Shown here one piece after another: positions 8,434 to 15,324 of a DNA stretch of 35,065 nucleotides. The DNA comes from an uncultured Porticoccus sp. (GTDB lineage: Bacteria > Pseudomonadota > Gammaproteobacteria > Pseudomonadales > Porticoccaceae). The stretch is taken from positions 1-35,065 of the forward strand of contig NZ_CAJXST010000011.1 of the NCBI RefSeq assembly GCF_913061305.1, read 5' to 3'. The translations under genes and the position numbers were made by a program. Below the pieces are notes generated by a model. That model searched no databases. It saw nothing but the letters and a program-made list of their open reading frames with translations, and was not told the DNA's origin. Numbering within the stretch: the stretch's first letter is position 1; each line of letters starts with the position of its first letter.

Positions 8434-10713
8434 ATGGCCTTGTTAGATGTAATTTCCCGTATTGAGCCCATTGTTGCGTCCAACATCAGGCCTCTGAATC
8501 GGCCCTATCCGCTCTTTACAGTTTTTCTGTCGGTGTCCGATGGCCGCAGCCGGGCAAGGGTATTCCACGCCAGTGCCGATACTTTTTCCGATGCCTGGCA
8601 CACCGTGGTAGGACGTTGTCTGGCAGGGCTTGGCAGCAGTAACGATGGGAATATCTGGCTGCGGGTTGACTGGGTTTCGGCTGTGCAACCATTGCAGCTC
8701 GGGCAACTGCGGGAATGCCTAAAGACCTTCAAGCGCAATTACTTTCGCTATGGCCTGGCGCTGGATGAGTCGTTCGAAATTGCCTTTATTGAGCAAGAGC
8801 TCAATGCCAATGCCATGCTTTACGGTGGCGTGCAATGCCCTCATGCATACTTGAATGAAAAAAACTTTACCAGATACGCACGCAAGCGTTTTGGCCTGGA
8901 AGCACTGGCTTTTTCCGATGCCGACAACGTCTTTATGCTGACCACCGGTGGGGCCTTTTGTGCAAATGACGAGCAACCGCAATTGCTCTACCCGTCGGGG
9001 CGCAGTGCCGGACGGCGCAAGATTGTTGAGCTGAAACCGGACACACTGTTATCCCTGATTCACAGTGGTAGCGGCTATCTGGCCAGCCAGGTACAGGGCA
9101 GCGGGCGTTTTCACTATGGTTGGCATCCCTGTTTTGATCGGTCTATCAATACTTATAATTCGTTGCGCCATGCCAGCACACTCTACGCCATGCTGGAGGC
9201 CTGGGAGATCACTGGCGATGCGACACTAATGGCGAGTGTCGAACTATCCATGGGCTATTTGTTGGCCCATCTGGTGAAAAAAGTGCGGTTGGAAAATAAT
9301 GAAGCTGCGGCTTTCGTCATCGATTTGCAAGACGAAATCAAATTGGGCGCCAACGCCGTCTGCATTTTGATGCTGGTTAAGTATACGGAGTTGACGGGAT
9401 CGGGAGATTATCTGGAACTATTGGATGCATTGGCACAGGGTATCCTGTTTATGCAGGACCAGCAGAGTGGCCGCTTTGTACATGTACTCAACTATCCGGA
9501 TTTGACTATCAAGGAATCTTTCCGGGTGATCTACTACAACGGCGAAGCGGCATTCGCACTGATGCGGCTGTATAAACTGACTGCCGATCAGAGGTGGCTC
9601 AATGCGGTCGAAAAAGCCTTTGAGCACTTTATCGCTGAGGACTATTGGCAATACCACGATCATTGGCTTAGCTATTGTGTTAACGAATTAACCCTGTACC
9701 GCCCCGATGAACGCTATTACCGTTTTGGGATTATGAACGTTGCGGACTATCTGGATTTTGTTGAAAAACGCATGACGACTTTTCCCACTTTGCTCGAGTT
9801 GATGATGGCGACCAAGGCTATGATCGACCGCCTCCAGCGGCAACCCGAATTTGCACATCTGCTGCGGGAGATTAATCTCGATAAATTCGAAAAAGCCCTC
9901 AAGGCGAGAGCTATCTATCTCTTAAACGGTTATTTCTGGCCTGAATTTGCCATGTTTTTTCAGAATCCGGATAAAATTGTAGGCAGTTTTTTCATTCGCC
10001 ATCATGCCTTCCGTATTCGTATTGATGATGTTGAACATTACCTGTCTGGTTATGTTGCCTACCTGAAACATCTCAGGGCGATCCCCGGCAGCTCGCACCA
10101 ATCCAGACGGGCCATGTCGACCCAAACACCCGAGCCCCATGCCATTGATCGCAGCTGTAAAATCACAAAGCTTAAAAACTTTACTGTCGACATCAGGCGA
10201 CTACGTGATCATTTTATCCACCATGTTAAACCCAGGTCCGCTACGCTTTACGCCGACCACCTACCGGACTACGTTGGTTGGGCGGTAACCAGCCGTGATG
10301 GTTCTTTGAGTGATGGCATTAAGCCTGAAAATGAAGTTTCGAAAGAAGGCATGTTAGAAACCGAGATTTGTTGTGGTTATCTGGCAGGGTTGCTGACAGC
10401 GTTGAAAATTTATGGACTGTGTCCTTACCGGGTGCGAATAATGCGGTTGGATAGCGGCGATGTTGAAATTCCCTTCCAGGCTGATAGCCCTCATGGGGAG
10501 TGGCAATTGTATATTCCAATTGAAACGAGTGTTGGGGCCCTATTCCAGTGGGTCGAACCCGACGGCGCAGTCGAGAGTGTTCATTTCTTGGCTGATGGTA
10601 CTGCCTGGCTGGTGCAGGTCGATGGAGGGTGTCGCGTATTTTTTCAGGATGAACCTCTCAATCCCAATATTTATCTTGTCATGAATCTGCGAAATAAACC
10701 GGTTAAAAAATAA
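8434..10713 (+). CDS. Protein of unknown function in the T1SS operon; helical-toroid-like middle domain
   Basis: The protein has 759 residues and I assign no family. It begins 15 nt after the HlyD gene with an AGG upstream, so it is almost certainly the operon's last gene. It has no signal peptide or clear membrane helix and is probably cytoplasmic. Three parts are visible: an N-terminal domain (~1-170, with LRVDWV, FEIAFIEQELNANAMLYGG); a helical middle (~215-560) with helix-pair motifs (YNSLRHASTLYAMLEAWEIT, YYNGEAAFALMRLYKLTADQ, YWQYHDHWLSYCVNELTLY); and a C-terminal part with RDGSLSDG and beta-rich VRIMRLDSGDVEIPF. The middle resembles alpha/alpha-toroid enzymes such as sugar epimerases, six-hairpin glycosidases and lanthionine cyclases in rhythm only; this is inference. 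Conserved-looking polar and aromatic residues (FHYGWHPCFDR, DLQDEIKLGANAV) suggest an enzyme. Its position suggests modification of the exported proteins or of a surface polysaccharide. Confidence 0.85.
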   Translation: MALLDVISRIEPIVASNIRPLNRPYPLFTVFLSVSDGRSRARVFHASADTFSDAWHTVVGRCLAGLGSSNDGNIWLRVDWVSAVQPLQLGQLRECLKTFKRNYFRYGLALDESFEIAFIEQELNANAMLYGGVQCPHAYLNEKNFTRYARKRFGLEALAFSDADNVFMLTTGGAFCANDEQPQLLYPSGRSAGRRKIVELKPDTLLSLIHSGSGYLASQVQGSGRFHYGWHPCFDRSINTYNSLRHASTLYAMLEAWEITGDATLMASVELSMGYLLAHLVKKVRLENNEAAAFVIDLQDEIKLGANAVCILMLVKYTELTGSGDYLELLDALAQGILFMQDQQSGRFVHVLNYPDLTIKESFRVIYYNGEAAFALMRLYKLTADQRWLNAVEKAFEHFIAEDYWQYHDHWLSYCVNELTLYRPDERYYRFGIMNVADYLDFVEKRMTTFPTLLELMMATKAMIDRLQRQPEFAHLLREINLDKFEKALKARAIYLLNGYFWPEFAMFFQNPDKIVGSFFIRHHAFRIRIDDVEHYLSGYVAYLKHLRAIPGSSHQSRRAMSTQTPEPHAIDRSCKITKLKNFTVDIRRLRDHFIHHVKPRSATLYADHLPDYVGWAVTSRDGSLSDGIKPENEVSKEGMLETEICCGYLAGLLTALKIYGLCPYRVRIMRLDSGDVEIPFQADSPHGEWQLYIPIETSVGALFQWVEPDGAVESVHFLADGTAWLVQVDGGCRVFFQDEPLNPNIYLVMNLRNKPVKK

Positions 10714-10760
10714 AAAAAGTATTTTATAGGTGGTAATTGCAATCTATCCCCGATAAAAAT

Positions 10761-13700
10761 TTATTTTGAAGCGGCTGCCAGCAATGCGGGAATAAATTCG
10801 GCTGCCACGGGTTTGCTAAAGAAATAGCCCTGGTATTCATCACAGCCGTGATCATGCAGAAATTTCCACTGCTCTTTTGTCTCCACACCCTCGGCTACGG
10901 TTTTAAAGCCCAACCCTTTTGCGATTCCAATAATTGCTACCACAATGGCCTGGTCCTCTGCGTTATTGTCCAGTCCGTCGACAAACGATTTATCAATTTT
11001 GAGTTTTTTTACCGGATAGTTCTTCAGGTAGCTGAGCGATGAATAACCCGTGCCGAAGTCATCGATGGAAAGCGTGATGCCCAGGGATTGTAACTGATGT
11101 AGGGTGATCAAGGTCCTGCTTGAGTGCTCCATTGCGATGCGCTCCGTTAACTCGAGTTCTAACATTGCGTGGGGCAGCTGATATTTCTCAAGTATGCTCT
11201 CCACTGTTTGAGAGAAGTTATCCTTGTATATTTGCCGTGCTGAAAGGTTGACCGCAATTGAAGTGAGCGGCAGTCCTTCGGATAACCAGGCCGCTTGTTG
11301 CCTGACGGCAGTTTCCAGTACCCAGTTACCGATATCAACAATCAGACCACTTTCCTCTGCTATAGGGATAAAGCGGCCGGGATATATCATGCCCATCTCA
11401 GGGTGTTCCCATCTGACCAGGGCTTCAACACCAAAGATTCGGCCGGATTGCATATCAAGCTGGGGTTGATAGTGGACACTCAGCTGTTGTTTGCCAATGG
11501 CTTCCCGTAACTCATTTTCAATCAATAGCGTTTCATTGGCGTCGCTACGCATGACTTCGTTGAAAATCTGATAGTTATTGCGACCTTTGTGTTTCGCCTG
11601 GGCAAGTGCGGCATCAGCGGATTGGCTTAATCGTTCGACATTGCTGCCGTGATCGGGAAAAAAGGCAATACCTATACTGGCAGTGAGGGTAAGGCGACGT
11701 TCATTGATATTTACCGGGTAGGTAATGATATCCAGTAGCTGTTGTGCAATTCTTGTGACCTCGCTGGTATCGATACCCGGTAATAGCAAGCAGAACTCAT
11801 CGCCTCCCGCCCTACTGAGTGTCGCATTCAGATTCAGTTCTGAGCTGAGCCGTCGGGAAAGTTGTTTCAGGACTCCATCGCCGACACTGTGGCCGAGGGA
11901 ATCATTGATGATACTGAAGCGATCAAGGTCAATGAAAAGCAGAGACACCTGAGTGCCGGACGCTTTTGCAATGGCCAAAGCCGCACGGGCTTTCTCGTTT
12001 AGCAGTGTACGATTTGGCAGACCAGTCAATGCGTCATAATTGCTTAAATAGCGTATTTTCTCCTCTTTTTCACGGTGTTCAGTGATGTCCGTTGATATGC
12101 CACACAGGGCATAGATCTGGCCATTGATATCCCGCAAGGGGAGCTTGATGGACCAGAATATTCGGGTCACACCACTGCTCTTGACGGTATCGGTCTCTTC
12201 GCATTGTATGATTTCGCCCTGATCAAAGACCCGTCGGTCATTGGCCTGTACGCGTTCTGCTGTGTGTGTGTCAAAAAATTTATCATCCCCAAACCCGATG
12301 ACCTCTGATTTATCAACGCCCCATAATTCAAGTACCTGTTGATTCACGAAGGTATAGTGCCCTTTGGTATCCTTGAGATAGATACAGGCACCAATATTTT
12401 CCATTATGGTTTTCATGGTAGCCTCGTTTTTAGCGAGGGCTGTTTCCATGGCGGTTCTTTGGGTTTCCCGGTCAAAATTATCCAATGCAAAACTGATATC
12501 ACTACTCATTTCCACGAGTAGATTGATGGCATCTTCATCAAAGGCTGCAGGTTTGTCGTGATAGACGTTAAGCACAGCAAAGGGCTTGCCCTGTCGCTGT
12601 ATGGGAAACGCGGCCGCTGATCTCCAGCCAAACTGTCTGGCTCGTTCATGCCAGGGGCTGGTGTTTGGATCAGTTAAATAGTGATTAATGACCACCGGGC
12701 GATTTTCGCGCATGGCCGTGCCAGTTGGACCCTGTCCCTCTGGCTCATCCTTGCAAAGCGAGACGCGGAGGCTGTTGATGTAATTGACGCCGGTGCCATA
12801 GCTGGTGAGAGGAGTAATGTTCACGGTACTTTTATCCGGCATTTCATCCAGCAGGCCGATCCAAGCCATTTTCATCCCGCCAAACTCGACTGCCATCTGG
12901 CACACCAGAGGAAGCAGCTCATCCTCCGAATCCATTCTGACAATGGCCTGATTGATCTGGCTCAGGGCATGATAGAGACGGCCAAGGCGCAAGGCTCGGC
13001 GTTGATTCTGATTTCTGCTTTGGCTGATTGTCAGAACCAGCAGGGCCAATGCGAGGCTGAGAGTGCTGCCGGTCGCGGAGATCACCCATGGATGGGTTGG
13101 AAGTACTGCATTTTCTCGAAATGCCGGTGTGCTACTCAGCAACAACGTCCATTTTCTTTGGCCTATGTCAATTTCCTGCTGATACTGCCATTCGCCCGAT
13201 ATTGCTCGTTGCTGATGGGTTGTGGTGTCACCATGAAAGAGTAGGGTATGACTGTCACTGGCCGAGAAATCGTGGATTTCAATGTCGATATCCGGATTGA
13301 TTTTCTCTTTAAGGCTCGTCAGCAGATCTTTTACCCGGAATGGCACATCTACCCAGCCCAATAAGGCTGCCCGACGTTCTGCAATATTTGCCACTCCATG
13401 GTCGTTCTTGTAAACCGGCAGGTACATAACAAAGCCTGGACCAGCCTGCTTTGACTGATCCTGTACCAGTGTCAGTGGACTGGTGATAACAATATTGTCG
13501 GTATCTCTGGCCGTTTCGGCTGCTTCACGGGCTAACGGGTTGCTCAGAATATCAAACCCCAGGGCGGTAAGGTTGTCATCCGCCAATGGTTCAATATAGA
13601 TAATCGGGGCCAATTCGTCCCGATTGCCGACAGCGGGGGTTATTTGATAATGTCTTGGGAGTTCCCTGCGCATGGTCGCGAGATGTGCCGTCAAATCTTT

Positions 13701-14132
13701 CCGTGCCACAGGGATAGCAAAGCCTATCCCCTGAACACCCCTTAAGTCCCGGGTGATATCCAGCGAGGCGATGTAGCGCGAAAACTCGGGGTAGGTGACT
13801 TGCTCGGATCCCCGGAAGAAACCCTGTATACCGCGCATCACTACCTTGTAACTGTTGAGCTGTTGCGAAATATGGGCGGTCAGTTGGTCAGACTCTGCCT
13901 GGAATTTAAGATTGACAGCGTCCTGTTGTTGTTTTTCATAGTGGTGCCAGTAGGTCAATGTGGCCGTGCCGCCAATCAGAAGAGTGAGTCCCGACAGCAG
14001 CCATGGCAAACATTGGTTGTAAAATTTGCGCGTTGGGTTGAGCTTCATCGCTGGAGACTGTATTCCTTTTACATGAACCCGAAAAGCTGATCTGTCTCCA
14101 TATAACCACCGTTTGGAATACATGACAATCAT
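10761..14132 (-). CDS. CHASE-GAF-PAS-GGDEF-EAL cyclic-di-GMP signalling protein
   Basis: This 1123-residue membrane sensor should make and/or degrade c-di-GMP. In order: membrane helix (LPWLLSGLTLLIGGTATLTYW), periplasmic CHASE domain (FSRYIASLDITRDLRGVQGI onward), second helix (STLSLALALLVLTI), GAF (AWIGLLDEM to FALDNFDRE), PAS (IGACIYLKDTKGHYTFVNQQ), GGDEF, EAL. The cyclase motif is intact (RAGGDEF) and no RxxD inhibitory site precedes it. The phosphodiesterase motifs EALVRW, ELTER, DDFGTGYSS, KIDKSFV and AEGVET are also intact, so both activities are possible. It is convergent with the adhesin operon; in Lap systems c-di-GMP controls adhesin retention, so a link is plausible but unproven. 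No Shine-Dalgarno marks the start; the in-frame ATG at 14048 (MKLNPTRK), just before the first helix, is an alternative. Confidence 0.93.
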   Translation of the reverse strand: MIVMYSKRWLYGDRSAFRVHVKGIQSPAMKLNPTRKFYNQCLPWLLSGLTLLIGGTATLTYWHHYEKQQQDAVNLKFQAESDQLTAHISQQLNSYKVVMRGIQGFFRGSEQVTYPEFSRYIASLDITRDLRGVQGIGFAIPVARKDLTAHLATMRRELPRHYQITPAVGNRDELAPIIYIEPLADDNLTALGFDILSNPLAREAAETARDTDNIVITSPLTLVQDQSKQAGPGFVMYLPVYKNDHGVANIAERRAALLGWVDVPFRVKDLLTSLKEKINPDIDIEIHDFSASDSHTLLFHGDTTTHQQRAISGEWQYQQEIDIGQRKWTLLLSSTPAFRENAVLPTHPWVISATGSTLSLALALLVLTISQSRNQNQRRALRLGRLYHALSQINQAIVRMDSEDELLPLVCQMAVEFGGMKMAWIGLLDEMPDKSTVNITPLTSYGTGVNYINSLRVSLCKDEPEGQGPTGTAMRENRPVVINHYLTDPNTSPWHERARQFGWRSAAAFPIQRQGKPFAVLNVYHDKPAAFDEDAINLLVEMSSDISFALDNFDRETQRTAMETALAKNEATMKTIMENIGACIYLKDTKGHYTFVNQQVLELWGVDKSEVIGFGDDKFFDTHTAERVQANDRRVFDQGEIIQCEETDTVKSSGVTRIFWSIKLPLRDINGQIYALCGISTDITEHREKEEKIRYLSNYDALTGLPNRTLLNEKARAALAIAKASGTQVSLLFIDLDRFSIINDSLGHSVGDGVLKQLSRRLSSELNLNATLSRAGGDEFCLLLPGIDTSEVTRIAQQLLDIITYPVNINERRLTLTASIGIAFFPDHGSNVERLSQSADAALAQAKHKGRNNYQIFNEVMRSDANETLLIENELREAIGKQQLSVHYQPQLDMQSGRIFGVEALVRWEHPEMGMIYPGRFIPIAEESGLIVDIGNWVLETAVRQQAAWLSEGLPLTSIAVNLSARQIYKDNFSQTVESILEKYQLPHAMLELELTERIAMEHSSRTLITLHQLQSLGITLSIDDFGTGYSSLSYLKNYPVKKLKIDKSFVDGLDNNAEDQAIVVAIIGIAKGLGFKTVAEGVETKEQWKFLHDHGCDEYQGYFFSKPVAAEFIPALLAAASK

Positions 14133-14154
14133 GATGGGCCAGGACGGGATTAAT

Positions 14155-14178
14155 AAGCCGAACTGCTCCTGTCGGCTT
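14155..14178 (-). terminator. Hairpin downstream of the lipoprotein gene
   Basis: AAGCCGA and TCGGCTT (7 bp) enclose a 10-nt loop just after the stop of the lipoprotein gene on the - strand. Only an A/T-rich ATTAAT follows instead of a U-tract, so termination is tentative. Confidence 0.4.
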
Positions 14179-14190
14179 TAGACTCGGGAC

Positions 14191-14586
14191 TTACAGTTTG
14201 TCTGTGAAATATTGGCAGACTTGCTCGTGACCGCGATTGACCACATTTTTGATGGAGGTGTCCGGTGCTGTCGTTACCTGAAATATACAGGTTGCCTGAA
14301 CAGATCGTTTGTAATTGGAATATGAAAGGGTTTCAACGGTTTCTGTTCTGGTCCATCGATAGGTTTTTCCGCCCCCCGGTAATTCCGTCACAGAGTCCGG
14401 TGTTGGCAGCTTCTCTGCCATATCATCGATAAAAAGGCCATGCCAGTTGTTCGATTGTGCTGAGCCGACACTGGTGTCAGTGGATGTAGCCGCACAGCCA
14501 GCGGCAATCGAGCAAGCAGCGAGCACCACCAGAAACAGTAGCTGGTTGGTGCCATTTTTATGGTAACCGCTGTCAATTCTGCACAT
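14191..14586 (-). CDS. Small putative lipoprotein of unknown function
   Basis: The protein has 131 residues. A hydrophobic N-terminus (LLFLVVLAACSIAAGC) ends in a lipobox-like IAAGC with Cys at about residue 31, followed by Ala-Ala-Thr and a Ser/Thr linker, so envelope anchoring is likely. The remaining ~95 residues include an aromatic-rich stretch (GGGKTYRWTRTETVETLSY) and two further cysteines (ATCIFQV, EQVCQYF) that could form a disulfide. No family is recognised. It stands alone on the - strand upstream of the c-di-GMP gene (about 60 bp after its stop), and a hairpin in that gap suggests separate transcription. No clear Shine-Dalgarno precedes the ATG, but it is the only suitable start before the signal segment. 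Confidence 0.75.
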   Translation of the reverse strand: MCRIDSGYHKNGTNQLLFLVVLAACSIAAGCAATSTDTSVGSAQSNNWHGLFIDDMAEKLPTPDSVTELPGGGKTYRWTRTETVETLSYSNYKRSVQATCIFQVTTAPDTSIKNVVNRGHEQVCQYFTDKL

Positions 14587-14820
14587 TACAGGGGGGCTGC
14601 AAATAGCTGGGGCATAATGGATGCATTATATGAAAAGGTAGCATAAATCGACTGCAATGGCAGAAATCGACCCGAAGGCGGAGATCTTCCACCTCTAATG
14701 CATTATTGAATGGGTCATGAGATTAATACAGGAAGGATGGTCGTTGATAAAAGCAATAGACTGAGCTGATGGGTGACGAGTGATCACTGGGTGAAAACCC
14801 GAAAGCAGGAATTTCGTTGG
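14587..14820 (+). other. Intergenic region without a supported gene
   Basis: This stretch is A/T-rich with two copies of ATGCATTAT (in the first half and near 14696-14706). I see no coding frame with a convincing start and no RNA gene. It probably carries the promoter of the lipoprotein gene. Confidence 0.5.
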
Positions 14821-15009
14821 CTAGACAACTTGCCAGTACGTCTCAGCCCAAACTGCCTTGGCTTTAATAGTCTTGAAACTGTGTTGGTGATAGCCAACAA
14901 AGAGCGAACCGTCTTCACGGACATTGTAGACGAGCGCTTCAATACCCTCTGCATCTTCTGATGGTTTGAGAATAATCCAGTCGCCGCGCTTTATATCGGG
15001 CTTATCCAT
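14821..15009 (-). CDS. Small conserved-looking hypothetical protein (62 aa)
   Basis: The protein has 62 residues, starting MDKPDIKRGDWIILKPSEDA and ending AVWAETYWQVV. The alternating hydrophobic pattern (DWIILKP, ALVYNVREDGSLFVGYHQ, KAVWAETYW) suggests a small beta-barrel of SH3/KOW kind, which is inference. It has no signal or membrane segment. AAGG sits 8 nt before the ATG, which supports translation. It lies downstream of the tRNA-Ser terminator on the same strand and is therefore probably separately transcribed. The overlapping + strand frame (14773-14961) lacks comparable features and is rejected. Confidence 0.65.
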   Translation of the reverse strand: MDKPDIKRGDWIILKPSEDAEGIEALVYNVREDGSLFVGYHQHSFKTIKAKAVWAETYWQVV

Positions 15010-15056
15010 GGCTATAACCTTTTTTATACTGCGGTAGTTTTGTCTGCCGATGTGTC

Positions 15057-15082
15057 AAAAAAAAGCCCTTGTAGACAAGGGC
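15057..15082 (-). terminator. Intrinsic terminator of tRNA-Ser
   Basis: Read on the - strand, GCCCTTG, a 4-nt loop and CAAGGGC are followed by eight T (the A-run at 15057-15064). It begins 11 nt after the tRNA CCA end. This is a textbook rho-independent terminator. Confidence 0.92.
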
Positions 15083-15092
15083 ATTACAAAAT

Positions 15093-15183
15093 TGGCGGAG
15101 GGACAGGGATTCGAACCCTGGGTAGGCTATTAACCTACGCCGGTTTTCAAGACCGGTGCTTTCAACCGCTCAGCCATCCCTCC
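15093..15183 (-). tRNA. serT: tRNA-Ser (anticodon UGA)
   Basis: The gene is 91 nt including an encoded CCA. Acceptor strands GGAGGGA and TCCCTCC pair, with discriminator G. The D-arm region is TGGCTGAGCGGTTGAAAGCA. Anticodon stem CCGGT/ACCGG encloses the UGA anticodon. A long class II variable arm (GTAGGTTAATAGCCTAC) is typical of serine tRNA, and the T-arm reads GGGTTCGAATCCC. It decodes UCA and related serine codons. Promoter and terminator are both visible, so it is a stand-alone unit between rne and the 62-residue gene. Confidence 0.97.
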
Positions 15184-15259
15184 TGTGATTGTTTTTCGTG
15201 GCTTTGTGTCCGGGAAACAACAAAGTTCACTTGGCCCGAAGGCCATAAAATAGCGGCCG

Positions 15260-15287
15260 ATTATACAGCGGATTCAACCGCAGACAA
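15260..15287 (-). promoter_or_regulatory. Sigma-70-type promoter of tRNA-Ser
   Basis: On the - strand, TTGTCT (15287-15282), a 16-bp spacer and a perfect TATAAT (15265-15260) are followed by a GC-rich discriminator (CGGCCGC), as is common for stable RNA promoters under stringent control. The predicted start near 15253 gives a leader of about 70 nt before the tRNA. Confidence 0.75.
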
Positions 15288-15324
15288 GGCCAAACTGCAT
15301 TCGCTGACAGCTATTCCATTACTT

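Noticed and set aside
10761-14132. LapD identity for the GGDEF-EAL protein
   Set aside because: LapD has a HAMP domain and degenerate catalytic sites; this protein has CHASE, GAF and PAS domains and intact GGDEF and EAL motifs.
14773-14961. 62-residue + strand ORF overlapping the small - strand gene
   Set aside because: No ribosome site; the opposite strand frame has a good ribosome site and a more protein-like pattern.
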